From Virgifigura deserti (GTDB taxonomy: Bacteria > Pseudomonadota > Alphaproteobacteria > Dongiales > Dongiaceae): a stretch of 64,000 nt of DNA. The DNA lies in contig QOZR01000001.1 of NCBI GenBank assembly GCA_003576685.1, forward strand, positions 1 through 64,000, given 5' to 3'. Under the pieces are notes generated by a model, which was not told the DNA's origin, did not search any database, and saw only the letters and a program-made list of their open reading frames with translations. This document shows positions 49,298 through 58,434 of this stretch, piece by piece. The number at the start of each line of letters is the position of its first letter. Positions within the stretch are counted from its first letter, which is position 1. The translations under genes and the position numbers were made by a program.

Positions 49298-50290
49298 CTA
49301 ATTCACCGTCTCGGCCACCTGCAGCAACCCCATGGGCGGAAAGAGCTTCAGCGCCTTGGCAACCTCTAAATTGATCACAACGGCGAAGTCGATCATCCGG
49401 ACCACCGGCAGGTCGCCGGGAACGGCGCCGTCGACCAGAATCCGCTCCGCCTGGCCGCCGGCGAGACGGCCAACATCGTAATAGCGCGCGGCCACCGAAA
49501 TCAGCGCCTGGGACTCGCGGACGAGCCGCTCGTACGGGCTGAGGACTGGAAGCCCGTTTTCGACGGCGGCCGCAGTGAAGGCGGCGCCGTTCTCCTGAAG
49601 GAATGAGGACGAGCCGACATAGACGAAGTCGACGCCGGCGGCCTTCAGCTCGGCTACCTTCGGGGCGATGTCCTCAGCTCGCGGATTGCCATCGTCGCCG
49701 AGGGGCAGCTCAAGGGCGGTCATTTCGAAACCCATCTCGTCAGTCAGCGCCGCGATCTCGTCGCGCTTGAGAGCCGAATTCGCTTCGTTGGTATGATAAA
49801 GCAGGCCCAAGTGGTCGAAGTCGGGATAATAAGCTCGGATCGTTTCGATCGTCACCTCTTCGGGCATCCGGTTGTACGTGCCGGTGAGGTTGGGACGGCC
49901 TGTGTGGTCAAGGCTGTTGATCAACCCCGCCCCGACCGGGTCGGCGACGATCATGAAAATCTGGGGAATGTCCTGATTAAAATTCGGGTTGCCGAGATCG
50001 GCAAGCGTCCCAGCAATGCCCCGGGTGACACTGGTGCCCCAGGTCAGGATCAGGTCGGCGTCGGCGGCGCGGGCCTCAGCGAGGATTCCAGGAAGGGCCT
50101 CTTCCTTTTGCGCCGCGTCGCGCAGGATGAACTCGACCCCGAGACCCTTCTCGGCGAGATAATCCTGAAAGCCTTGGCAGGCTTGCTCACAGCCCCGCCA
50201 AGTGGCGATCAAAACCTTGTAGTCCGCCGCCGCCGCCGAGCCGGCGAGTCCCGCCGCGAGGGCCGCCGCAGCGAGGACCAATCGAATCAT
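49298..50290 (-). CDS. Periplasmic ABC_sub_bind (TrpX-like) substrate-binding protein
   Basis: This 330-aa protein has a signal peptide (MIRLVLAAAALAAGLAGSAAAA) and a binding domain of the ABC_sub_bind family. ADLILTWGTSVTRGIAG, IPQIFMIVADPVGAGLINSLDHTGRPNLTGTYNRMPEEVTIETI and FVYVGSSSFLQENGAAFTAAAVENGLPVLS are family features. Such proteins bind small ligands such as tryptophan or phenylalanine for ABC importers, but here there is no ABC permease or ATPase. Instead its ATG overlaps (ATGA) the stop of a sensor-MFS fusion gene. I infer that it presents a ligand to that protein or to the periplasmic sensors. Mature Cys residues (GCEQACQG) could form a disulfide. Confidence 0.87.
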   Translation of the reverse strand: MIRLVLAAAALAAGLAGSAAAADYKVLIATWRGCEQACQGFQDYLAEKGLGVEFILRDAAQKEEALPGILAEARAADADLILTWGTSVTRGIAGTLADLGNPNFNQDIPQIFMIVADPVGAGLINSLDHTGRPNLTGTYNRMPEEVTIETIRAYYPDFDHLGLLYHTNEANSALKRDEIAALTDEMGFEMTALELPLGDDGNPRAEDIAPKVAELKAAGVDFVYVGSSSFLQENGAAFTAAAVENGLPVLSPYERLVRESQALISVAARYYDVGRLAGGQAERILVDGAVPGDLPVVRMIDFAVVINLEVAKALKLFPPMGLLQVAETVN

Positions 50291-52290
50291 CCATTCCTCC
50301 CAAGCTTTTGTGTTGGCCGCGTCCAGCGAACGTGCCCGGCGATGATAGCAAAGGCAGCAGTTCCGGTCAGCACGACAATGCCTGAGATCCGGAGGATCGT
50401 CTCTGTCCCGATATCACGAAGGAATGTGGCGCTTACCGCGAGGCCGAGAAGCGCGCCGAGCCGCTCGACCACGCGCAGCGCGTCCAGGTTCCCACCGACC
50501 CCGTCCGTGACGCTGATAGCGAGCGTGTATTGCGGTGCCCGGATGAGGGTGTGGCCAAGGCCAACTCCAGCGACCGCGACAGTGATAGCCCAGACGCTAT
50601 CCCAAAGGCCGATTGACAGTACGGCCAAGCCTGACACGGCCGAACCGATGACGACGAGGGCGATGGGGCCGAGCCGGCCGTCCGAAAGGTGGGTTACGGT
50701 CGGGCCAAACAGGACGACCGCGAGATAGTACAGCATCACCACACGGGCGATTTCGGCCGGACCGTGGCCCGAGGCCGCGAGCATCAGAGGCGTTAGGTAC
50801 CAAACCAGAATGGCGGTGATCGCGTTCATCGGGGCCGTAATGCCGATGAGCAAGGCAAGGAACCGGGCGGTGAACCGCCGCTTCGTGACGCGTGCTATCG
50901 GCGTGGATCGCGAGGCAGCGGAATCGCCTGCCCGGCCCATCATTGCCGTTATCGCGATGGCGCCCGACAATATCGCGATCGCCGCACCCGCAAAAAAGGC
51001 CGCCTCAAAGCCGAACCGGCCGGCGAGGACTCCACCCAGGGCCGAGCCGCCAAATACGCCACCAAAGACGACGGCGACAAGGGCCCCCGCCGGGCGAGCG
51101 CTACGTCCGTCCCCCGCGGCGCGGATGGCGTATTCGTGGCAGGCGATGGTCGCGAGGGCGAAGAATCCCCCCGTTGCCGCGTGCCAGAAGCTGATTCCAG
51201 CCACACTGTCCGACAACCCCATCGCCATCAGCGCGAGGGCAGTGAGCGGCACAGACGCCAGGAACAGGCGCCGTGGCCCGAGCCGCCGCGCCATACGGCC
51301 ACCGAATGGTGACAAGGCTGCCACCGCGACGAGATAGAGGAGGAAGGGCGCCGCCGCGGCCATCTCGGGCGAGAGCCAGTTCGGCCGGACGGCGGCCCGG
51401 GCATAGAGCGGCAGGAAGCTGTTCGCGATTGCCGTCGCGAGCGTGAACAGGAACAGCGCCAGTCTTATGTCGTTGAAGTCGGAGAGGCGAAGCCGCACCG
51501 GACGGCCCTCCGAGATCCGCGCGTCGATGGCGCCGGTGATGCGGATTCGCGCGGCGCTGGGTAGCGCCGCCAGCCGCTCGGCCAAATCAGCGGCCTGATC
51601 ATTGAGCCTCGAAGCAGCGCGGCCGAGGCCGGAGAGGCCGCCGGGGGGGATGCAATGTACGAAGTTGCCTTCGCGCTGTTCGCTCAACAGGCGAATGATG
51701 CGGTCGAAGGGTTTCCCAACCGAGCTCACGGCCACTGCCAGCGCCAGCTCAAGCGCGACCAAGCTCGCAACGAGCGCGATCACCACGACATCAAGGAACA
51801 CGTCACGCAGCCGCGTCTCCACGAACTGCGGACTGACCTCTACGACGATCGCGCCGACCAACTCGTTGCCGACGAGGATCGGCAGCGAGAAGGTGTTGCG
51901 CTGGACGCCGACTACTTTGCCCAGGCCGGTCTGCTCAAGAAGCGAGCGTCCCGTGGGGCTTCGGGCCTCCGCGACAGTCGACCCGGACGCCGTATTGACG
52001 GAGATGTAATCGACCTCGCTGAACTGCTCCAGCGTCTCGGAGAGGTAGCGGTCCAGGCCAGCCAGTGCGTCGAACGGTATCCCGAGCTGCAGGCTGCGCT
52101 GGACCTCGCTTCGAATGATCGAGCCGATGAGACGCGTCCGGTTGGCCAGCTCCGGCGCGACCGCGCGATCGAAGGCGGTAATGGCTGTGAGGCCAAGCGC
52201 CAGGACCGAGGCCGTGACAATGGCCGTCAGCATGCCGATCAGGCGTGCGCGGACCCGTACATGGTCGAAACCGCGGGCGCGGGACCTCAC
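50287..52290 (-). CDS. Fusion of periplasmic sensor domain, HAMP-like linker and MFS transporter
   Basis: The protein has 667 aa. Residues about 18-40 are a first membrane helix, 41-165 a periplasmic sensor-like domain (SIIRSEVQRSLQLGIPFDALAGLDRYL ... VGVQRNTFSLPILVGNELVGAIVVEVSP, resembling a single Cache-type fold), and 168-192 a second helix. Residues about 190-245 form a HAMP-like segment (VGKPFDRIIRLLSEQREGNF ... LNDQAADLAERLAAL). From about residue 275 twelve further helices form an MFS transporter with RMARRLGPRRLFLAS as loop 2-3 motif. The start is GTG overlapping the sensor gene stop (GTGA). Chemoreceptor-like input on an MFS pump is rare. The ligand and transported compound are unknown. 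Confidence 0.85.
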   Translation of the reverse strand: MRSRARGFDHVRVRARLIGMLTAIVTASVLALGLTAITAFDRAVAPELANRTRLIGSIIRSEVQRSLQLGIPFDALAGLDRYLSETLEQFSEVDYISVNTASGSTVAEARSPTGRSLLEQTGLGKVVGVQRNTFSLPILVGNELVGAIVVEVSPQFVETRLRDVFLDVVVIALVASLVALELALAVAVSSVGKPFDRIIRLLSEQREGNFVHCIPPGGLSGLGRAASRLNDQAADLAERLAALPSAARIRITGAIDARISEGRPVRLRLSDFNDIRLALFLFTLATAIANSFLPLYARAAVRPNWLSPEMAAAAPFLLYLVAVAALSPFGGRMARRLGPRRLFLASVPLTALALMAMGLSDSVAGISFWHAATGGFFALATIACHEYAIRAAGDGRSARPAGALVAVVFGGVFGGSALGGVLAGRFGFEAAFFAGAAIAILSGAIAITAMMGRAGDSAASRSTPIARVTKRRFTARFLALLIGITAPMNAITAILVWYLTPLMLAASGHGPAEIARVVMLYYLAVVLFGPTVTHLSDGRLGPIALVVIGSAVSGLAVLSIGLWDSVWAITVAVAGVGLGHTLIRAPQYTLAISVTDGVGGNLDALRVVERLGALLGLAVSATFLRDIGTETILRISGIVVLTGTAAFAIIAGHVRWTRPTQKLGRNG

Positions 52291-53063
52291 CGCGGCCCAT
52301 CCTTTAGAGCTGCAATCGCGTGCCCCGCGGTGCGATAGCTGCTGTCGGCTGCGTCCAGCAGGCGGCGTAGTTCATCGGTGTCGTGCCCGGCGTCCCGGGA
52401 GGGGCTGCCCGCCGCCGCGCTGCGCCAGGAATCCTGCTCGAACCCGGCGATGGTCACGTCGATAGTCTCGAAGGCCTCAATCTGCCGGGCAAGCCCAAGG
52501 CGAAGCAGAAGGCCGCTGAACGCCGCTGCCGTCACGAGCACTCCCATCGCGGCCAGCGCCAATTCGGCTGCCATCGCTCGTACCCGGGTAACGTTGCCTC
52601 CGGACGAATAGGCGACCAGAATGCCTCCCGCGAGGCTTTCGCCGCGGCCGGCGATGTCAATGCTGCCGAGGAACCCTTCAGCAGTCTCGCTGTACCAGGG
52701 CGTGCCGCTAGCCTCGACACGAGCCACCACTGCCTTCCGTGGAATCGACGCGGGTGGCAATGTGTCAGTTGAGTGAACGATCCGGCCTTCGGCGTCGAAG
52801 ACATGGATCGCAGTAATCGAACTATCGCTCTGTCGCGCGCGCTCGAGCAGGGCCGCGGCGTTGCGAACGGAGGACAGCGGCAGGCCGATTTTCGCCGCCG
52901 CTTCGAACGGCGCCGCAGTGTGATCTGCTAAGACAACCAGCCGCTCGCCGACCAAGCCGGAATGAATTTGGTCGAACTGAAGGGTCGCGAGCCCGACGAA
53001 AATCGCGAGCACCGCAAAATTGACGATGGTCACCGCCGCCCAGATTCGCCAGAAAAGCGCCAT
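52287..53063 (-). CDS. Two-TM periplasmic sensor protein without output domain
   Basis: This 258-aa membrane protein has helix one at residues about 8-30 (WAAVTIVNFAVLAIFVGLATL) and a periplasmic domain at 31-165 containing SSITAIHVFDAEGRIVHSTDTLPP, a PAS/Cache-like strand pattern. Helix two lies at about 168-190. A short cytoplasmic tail (DTDELRRLLDAADSSYRTAGHAIAAL) is predicted helical and HAMP-like. There is no kinase, cyclase or methyl-accepting domain, so it cannot signal alone. It is the first gene of the three-gene unit, and its stop overlaps the start of the fusion gene, suggesting a sensory partner subunit. The layout mirrors the N-terminal 245 residues of the next protein. Confidence 0.78.
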   Translation of the reverse strand: MALFWRIWAAVTIVNFAVLAIFVGLATLQFDQIHSGLVGERLVVLADHTAAPFEAAAKIGLPLSSVRNAAALLERARQSDSSITAIHVFDAEGRIVHSTDTLPPASIPRKAVVARVEASGTPWYSETAEGFLGSIDIAGRGESLAGGILVAYSSGGNVTRVRAMAAELALAAMGVLVTAAAFSGLLLRLGLARQIEAFETIDVTIAGFEQDSWRSAAAGSPSRDAGHDTDELRRLLDAADSSYRTAGHAIAALKDGPR

Positions 53064-53541
53064 CGTCCCCCGCCGAGAGATTATTGCTCCGGTGCATTAC
53101 ATCGGCGATCGAGTCGGCAATCAATAGGGCCGCAACCTATTCGCGAGCCGGGCAGCCGGACCCCGCTTCGCGGTTCAGCACGCGCGAATTCTGTATTATA
53201 CATCTTTGTTGCTTGGCCGCTGAGATATTCAGCTTCCCGTCTGAAGTTCGAGAGAGTTTGCCGAGTCCCATAAGCCGCTCGGGTCGCTGCAATGACGACA
53301 GGAAAAAACAATAAAGCCGACCAGCTGGCTAACATTAGATTCGGCAGTTTGAGGAGTAGATTCTGAAGTTGGCGATGAAAATGTTCCGGCAGAATAGGCC
53401 GTTCCGTTCACAAACCCGATTGTCGCCCGATCGTAACGAACGTACGGCGCCGGATGCCGAGCTTGTTCTTCTGCCTGACGAGTGCATGGAGCGGGTCGTA
53501 ATGGTGGTGCAAAGGGTTGTTCCGATTTCGGGTGCTGAGAA
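53064..53541. promoter_or_regulatory. 478-nt gap upstream of the sensor-MFS operon
   Basis: This gap is non-coding and noticeably AT-richer than its surroundings, lying between the ilvA stop and the sensor gene start. It must contain the promoter of the sensor/MFS/binding-protein operon. I saw no tRNA, riboswitch or clear terminator. An open frame near 53408-53540 on the minus strand lacks family resemblance and was not annotated. Confidence 0.45.
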
Positions 53542-54774
53542 CTATCCCGGCAGATCCACCGACCGGCTGCTCAGGAGGCGCGTCGGGAAGCCGCCGTCGG
53601 CGAGCGCGGTGACGATCTCGCGGACATGGTCGGCGTTCCGGGTCTCGATCATCGCGTCGACATCCGCCTTCTTGACCGGGAGGTCGTAGAACATGCGCTG
53701 GTGGTAGATCTCGATAATGTTGCCGCCGGTCTCGCCGATCAGGCGTGCCAGATGGGCGAGGACGCCGGGCGAGTCGGAGATCTCGATACGCAGCGTCACC
53801 ACGCGGCTGTCGCGGATCAGGCCGCGCATCAGCACCTGGGCCAGCATCCGGGAATCGATGTTGCCGCCGCAGATCACGACGCCGACGCGTTTCCCCGCGA
53901 ACCGGTCGGGATAGGCGAGCAGGGCCGCCAGGCCGGCGGCGCCGGCGCCCTCGGCAACGATCTTCTGCCGCTCGACCAGCATCTGCACCGCGCATTCCAG
54001 CGCATCTTCGTCGACGAGAAGGATGTCCTCGACGGCCTTCTCGATGATCGCTTTGGTGATCGCGCCCGGCGACTTCACGGCGATACCCTCGGCGATCGTC
54101 TGCCCGCCACTGGCCGGGGCCAGGTTGCGGACGGAATGGTGCATCGAGGGGTAGAGCGCGCATTCGACGCCGACGATCGAGATCTCGGGTTTCAGCGCCT
54201 TCGCGGCGAGCGCGATGCCGGAAATCAGGCCGCCGCCGCCGATCGGGACGACGATCACGTCGAGTTCGGGGGCATCCTCCAGGAACTCGAGGCCGATGGT
54301 GCCTTGGCCGGCGACGATCTTCGGGTCATCATAGGGATGGACGAAGCACAGCCCCTCGCGCTTGGCGAGGTCGCGGGCGAAGACCGCCGCAGAATCGATA
54401 CCGTCGCCCTGCAGCAGCACCCGGGCGCCGAAGCTGCGCGTCCGCTCGACCTTGGTGAAGGGGGTTCCCTGCGGCATCACGATCGTCGCCGGAATGCCGA
54501 GCCTCTGCGCATGGTAGGCCACGCCCTGAGCATGGTTGCCGGCCGACATCGCGATCACGCCCGCCTTGGCTTCCTGCGGGCTCAGGCTCTTCAGCTTGTT
54601 GAGCGCGCCGCGGTCCTTGAATGAGCCGGTGAACTGCAGGTTCTCCAGCTTCAACACGAGCTCCGCCGCGCCGGTCGTCTCGGCTAGGCGGCGAGCATTG
54701 ACTGCCGGGGTGCGCACGACCTCGCCCGTGATTGCCGCGGCGGCCGCGCGGATGTCGTCGATCGTCACCGTCAT
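53542..54774 (-). CDS. ilvA: Threonine ammonia-lyase (threonine dehydratase)
   Basis: This 410-aa PLP enzyme deaminates threonine (or serine) to 2-oxobutyrate. The PLP Lys53 lies in FTGSFKDRGALNK, with SAGNHAQGVAYHAQ, the Gly-rich PIGGGGLISG and GEGAGAAGLAALL. The C-terminal ACT-like domain (residues about 330-410, VVTLRIEISDSPGVLAHLARLIGETGGNIIEIYHQR) is a single copy, as in catabolic or short biosynthetic forms; whether it serves isoleucine synthesis cannot be decided here. The ATG at 54774 matches the family start. Confidence 0.92.
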   Translation of the reverse strand: MTVTIDDIRAAAAAITGEVVRTPAVNARRLAETTGAAELVLKLENLQFTGSFKDRGALNKLKSLSPQEAKAGVIAMSAGNHAQGVAYHAQRLGIPATIVMPQGTPFTKVERTRSFGARVLLQGDGIDSAAVFARDLAKREGLCFVHPYDDPKIVAGQGTIGLEFLEDAPELDVIVVPIGGGGLISGIALAAKALKPEISIVGVECALYPSMHHSVRNLAPASGGQTIAEGIAVKSPGAITKAIIEKAVEDILLVDEDALECAVQMLVERQKIVAEGAGAAGLAALLAYPDRFAGKRVGVVICGGNIDSRMLAQVLMRGLIRDSRVVTLRIEISDSPGVLAHLARLIGETGGNIIEIYHQRMFYDLPVKKADVDAMIETRNADHVREIVTALADGGFPTRLLSSRSVDLPG

Positions 54775-54838
54775 CGAACATTCCCTTTCGGCCGCAGCGC
54801 CGCGTTCTCCACCGGCAGCGACCAACCGGACATGCGGG

Positions 54839-57205
54839 TCAGCGCTGCGTGGGCCGCAGCGTCAGGACCTGCTTCGTCTCGCCGACGATAGTCAGGAATT
54901 CGCCGTCGCGCCAGCGGGGAACCAGGTCGGCATAGTGCGGCGACAGCGGGTTGCCCGACTGCCCCGTGGCGATGATGAACTGCGAGTGGTCGAGGTCGGC
55001 GAAGTCGAAGACGGCCCGCAGGCCGGGGCCGTGGACATGCGGATAGGTGACGGAACCCGGCCGGATGCGCGGGGTGCCGCGGTTCAGCGTGTAGCTGTCG
55101 CCGTCGGTCGCGACGGGCGTCTCCAGCCAGCGCCCGATCACCGGCGCCGCTTCCAGCACCGGATGGGGAAAGTGCGCCTGATGGGCCTCGCCCCAGCGCC
55201 ATTCCCCGGGATCGTCGCCATAAGCCTCGGCGAGGGCCGCCTGCGCATCGTCGAGTGCGGCGGCGAACTGCTCCGGACAGGTCTCCTCGGCCTCCGTCGC
55301 GATGTTGTCGCACCAGGATTCTTCGGTATCGAGCACCGAGCCGACCTTTTCCAGGTTCCAGGGGCCGTAATCGGCATAGAACACCCCCAGCTCGTCGGTG
55401 AAGATCCGGCGGTTTGCCTCGCCGAGCCAGGTGAGGAAGATCAGCGGTTCCGGCCGCGTGCGGTCCATGCGGAAGTCCCAACGGCCGAGGCGGCGGAGCA
55501 CTGCTTCGTGCCGCGATGCGCCACCTCGCGCCGCGGCCAGCATCGGCGGCAGCAGTTCGCGTGCGGCGAGCGAGACGATGTCGAGCTGCATTGCCGCCAT
55601 GCCATCGGCGGTGTGGCTGGTCTTGCCGTCGAGCAGTTCGGCGATGCGCCGGGCGCGGTAGGGCTCCTCCCATCGCGCGGTCAGGAAATGCGGATAGCCC
55701 TCGGGCCTGATGTCGTTGTTGGCGGTGGCGATCCACCCAGCGGACGGATCGATCGCCTTCGGCAGGTCCTCGAACGGCAGAAAGCCTGTCCAGTCGTACG
55801 CGCCGGTCCAGCCCGGCGCCGGCACCTGGCTGCCGGCAAACAGGGCCTTGCGCACAGGCACACGCCCGGCGGCGACGAAGCCGATCGTCCCGTCCTCGGC
55901 GGCATAGACGATGTTCTGCTGCGGGCTGTGGAAGTCGCGCAGCGCATCGTAGAACGAGTCGGCGTCGGCGGCATGGTTCATCCGATAGATCGCCTGCGCA
56001 GTCAGGTCGTCGGCGCGAAATCCGGGCCAGGCGAGCGCGAGCACCTGCCCGGGCACCGCCGCCATGTCGGCGTCGGAGACGACCGGGCCGTGGTCGGTCG
56101 CGCGAACGGTGAGGGCGATGTTCGCGCCGCCGCGCACGCGGATCACTTCCTCGCGCTGCTCGAAAGGCTTGGCGCCGGCCGGGGTCAGGTAGCGGTTCGG
56201 ATCGTTGGGCGCGACCTGCTCGACGAACAGGTCCTGGGTGTCGCTGTGGGTCGTGGTGAAGCCCCAGGCGACCCGCCCGTTATGGCCGACCAGGGTGAAG
56301 GGGACGCCGGGCGCGGTGCCGCCGGTGATGGTCAGCGTCGGCGTCTCGATCCGCGCCAGATACCACTGGATCGGCGCCGTCAGGCCGAGATGCGGATCGT
56401 TCGCCAGCAGCGGTGCGCCGCTCGCCGTCCGCCGCCCGTCCACGGCCCAGCTGTTTGATGCGCCGTACACATGAGGCAAGACGGCGAGATCATGTGCCGC
56501 ACGGCCGAGGAGATGGTCGTCGATACCCCGAACGCTGTCCGGCAGCCACCCCACCTCGGTTTGCCCCGCACCGTCCGGCAGGGCCGGCCAGAGGAACTCG
56601 AGCTGTTCGGCGGTGAGATGCTGCGCGATTCCTTGGCGGAGCAACTCGTTGCGCCAGTTGTTGCTGAGATGCAGCGCCATCAACCGGCCCCAGACCAGCG
56701 AGTCCGTCGGCTGCCAAGGCTCCGGGCTGTACCAGAAGGCCTGGAACTCCGGCGGTAGCGCTCCGCTGCGGTGGTCGAGAAAGGCGTTGACCCCGGCGCT
56801 GTAGGCGGTGAGGGCGGCCTGCACCTCCGGCGCCAGATAAGGCAGGTTCGTCTCGGCCAGCCGGTACAGGCCGAGCGTGCGCATCAGCCGGTCCGTTCCC
56901 AGCGCCGCCGCGCCGATCACTTCCGACAGGCGGCCGGCGCCAAGCCGACGCATGAAGTCCATCTGGAAAAGCCGGTCCTGCGCATGGGCGAAGCCGAGCG
57001 CGAAATAGGCATCGGCCTCGGTCTCGGCCCGGATCTGCACGATGCCCCGATCGTCGCGGCCGATCGTCACCGGCGCGCTCAGGCCGGGGAGCGCCAGCGT
57101 TCCGTCGGTCTTCGGCAACGAGCTGCGCAGCCAGAGATAGCTACCTCCGCCGGCCAGCAGCACTAGGACGAAAACGACGAGAAATCCTCGCCAAACCCAC
57201 TTCAT
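54839..57205 (-). CDS. Penicillin acylase family protein (Ntn hydrolase)
   Basis: This 788-aa exported pro-enzyme has an N-terminal helix (WVWRGFLVVFVLVLLAGGG) as signal or anchor. The A-chain segment contains ADAYFALGFAHAQDRLFQMDFMRR. The autocatalytic cleavage site is VYGASNSWAVDG, where Ser250 becomes the N-terminal nucleophile of the B chain. RTASGAPLLANDPHLG and VGHNGRVAWGFTTTHSDTQDLFVE follow. Family members hydrolyse amides such as penicillins, acyl-homoserine lactones or cyclic lipopeptides; the substrate here is unknown. The ATG at 57205 was chosen because it gives the family N-terminus. It is 16 nt after the CoA transferase gene and probably co-transcribed. Confidence 0.9.
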   Translation of the reverse strand: MKWVWRGFLVVFVLVLLAGGGSYLWLRSSLPKTDGTLALPGLSAPVTIGRDDRGIVQIRAETEADAYFALGFAHAQDRLFQMDFMRRLGAGRLSEVIGAAALGTDRLMRTLGLYRLAETNLPYLAPEVQAALTAYSAGVNAFLDHRSGALPPEFQAFWYSPEPWQPTDSLVWGRLMALHLSNNWRNELLRQGIAQHLTAEQLEFLWPALPDGAGQTEVGWLPDSVRGIDDHLLGRAAHDLAVLPHVYGASNSWAVDGRRTASGAPLLANDPHLGLTAPIQWYLARIETPTLTITGGTAPGVPFTLVGHNGRVAWGFTTTHSDTQDLFVEQVAPNDPNRYLTPAGAKPFEQREEVIRVRGGANIALTVRATDHGPVVSDADMAAVPGQVLALAWPGFRADDLTAQAIYRMNHAADADSFYDALRDFHSPQQNIVYAAEDGTIGFVAAGRVPVRKALFAGSQVPAPGWTGAYDWTGFLPFEDLPKAIDPSAGWIATANNDIRPEGYPHFLTARWEEPYRARRIAELLDGKTSHTADGMAAMQLDIVSLAARELLPPMLAAARGGASRHEAVLRRLGRWDFRMDRTRPEPLIFLTWLGEANRRIFTDELGVFYADYGPWNLEKVGSVLDTEESWCDNIATEAEETCPEQFAAALDDAQAALAEAYGDDPGEWRWGEAHQAHFPHPVLEAAPVIGRWLETPVATDGDSYTLNRGTPRIRPGSVTYPHVHGPGLRAVFDFADLDHSQFIIATGQSGNPLSPHYADLVPRWRDGEFLTIVGETKQVLTLRPTQR

Positions 57206-57221
57206 GTACAGGTACAGGTCA

Positions 57222-58385
57222 CTATTGCCGGTTCGGCGCCTCGATGTCGGCGAGTATACGCGTGCGGTCGCCGTCCAGCGCCGGCGCCGCACCGCGGGTT
57301 GGCGGATCGGCGAAGGCTGACAGCTTGATTGGATTGCCGGCGATCTTCAGCCGGTCGGACTCGGCGCCTTCCAGCGTCACCACCATGTTGCGGGCGAGAA
57401 CCTGCGGATTGCTTAACGCGTCGGCGACGCTGTTGATCGGGGCGCAGGGGATGCTGGCCGCCGTCAGCGTCTCCAGCCAGGCGGCGGCGGTTTGCCCGGC
57501 GAGCGCGCTTTCGATTTCGGCCTTCAGCGCCTCGACATGGCGGCAGCGCTGCTCGTTCGTTTCGAACAGTGGGTTGCCGGCCAGGTCGGGACGGCCGAGC
57601 GCGTCGCAGAGCTTCGCGAACAGCGCGTCGTTCCCGGCGGCGATGATGATCGATCCGTCCCTCACGGAGAAGGCTTCGAAGGGCGCGATTGAGGGATGGC
57701 GCGCACCGAGCGGTCCCGGAATCTCCCCAGTCGCGCAGTAGCGCGCGATCGCGTTCTCGAGAATCGCGATCTGGCAGTCGAGCATCGCCACGTCGACTTT
57801 CATGCCTTCGCCGCTGGCATGGCGGTGATGCAGGGCGGCGGTGACGCCGACCGTCGTGAACAGCCCGGCGGTGATGTCGCCGATCGAGGTGCCGACCCGC
57901 GTCGGCGGGCCGCCCGGCTGTCCGGTGATGCTCATGATGCCGCCCATTGCCTGGACGACCATGTCATAAGCAGCGCGGCGCGAAAAGGGGCCGCTATGCC
58001 CGAAGCCGGAGGCGGCTGCGTAGATCAGCCGCGGAAAACGACGGTGGAGGTCGTCCCAGCCATAGCCGAGCTTCTCCATGGTTCCCGGCCGGTAGTTCTC
58101 CACCAGCACGTCGGCGGCGGCGAGCAGCCGCTCGAACACTGCCCGGTCCGAGTCGGTCTTCAGGTCGAGCGCGATGCTCTCCTTGCCGCGGTTCAGCGAT
58201 GCGAAATAGGCCGACTGGCCATCCATGAAGGGGCCGTAGTGGCGGGCGTCGTCGCCTTTGCCGGGCGCCTCGACCTTGATCACCCTGGCGCCGAGGTCGG
58301 CCAGCACCATCGTGCAATAAGGCCCGGCAAGCACCCGGGTCAGGTCGACGACGGTGATACCGGACAACGGTCCTGCGGCGGTCAT
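57222..58385 (-). CDS. Class III (CaiB/BaiF) CoA transferase
   Basis: The protein has 387 aa. The family begins with LSGITVVDLTRVLAGPYCTMVLADLGARVIKVEAPGKGDDAR, then ADVLVENYRPGTMEKLGYGWDDL and YAAASGFGHSGPFSRRAAYDMVVQAMGGIMSITGQPGG. The aspartate nucleophile should be the Asp in the AAYDMVVQA block. Such enzymes move CoA between carboxylic acids. Its place beside a malonate-type GntR regulator, TRAP transporter and malonyl-CoA decarboxylase suggests activation of malonate or a related dicarboxylate (inference). The ATG at 58385 has AAAGGA upstream. Confidence 0.88.
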   Translation of the reverse strand: MTAAGPLSGITVVDLTRVLAGPYCTMVLADLGARVIKVEAPGKGDDARHYGPFMDGQSAYFASLNRGKESIALDLKTDSDRAVFERLLAAADVLVENYRPGTMEKLGYGWDDLHRRFPRLIYAAASGFGHSGPFSRRAAYDMVVQAMGGIMSITGQPGGPPTRVGTSIGDITAGLFTTVGVTAALHHRHASGEGMKVDVAMLDCQIAILENAIARYCATGEIPGPLGARHPSIAPFEAFSVRDGSIIIAAGNDALFAKLCDALGRPDLAGNPLFETNEQRCRHVEALKAEIESALAGQTAAAWLETLTAASIPCAPINSVADALSNPQVLARNMVVTLEGAESDRLKIAGNPIKLSAFADPPTRGAAPALDGDRTRILADIEAPNRQ

Positions 58386-58434
58386 AAGCGTCCTTTCCGA
58401 TGAGATCACAATGGGAACGGTCAGGCGATAGTCT

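Noticed and set aside
53408-53540. Small minus-strand open frame downstream of ilvA (NPLHHHYDPLHALVRQ...)
   Set aside because: No ribosome-binding site and no known family; it is part of a longer shadow frame of ilvA.
54536-56458. Plus-strand open frame of 640 codons opposite ilvA and the acylase gene
   Set aside because: It spans two well-supported minus-strand genes and their junction, so it cannot be a real gene.
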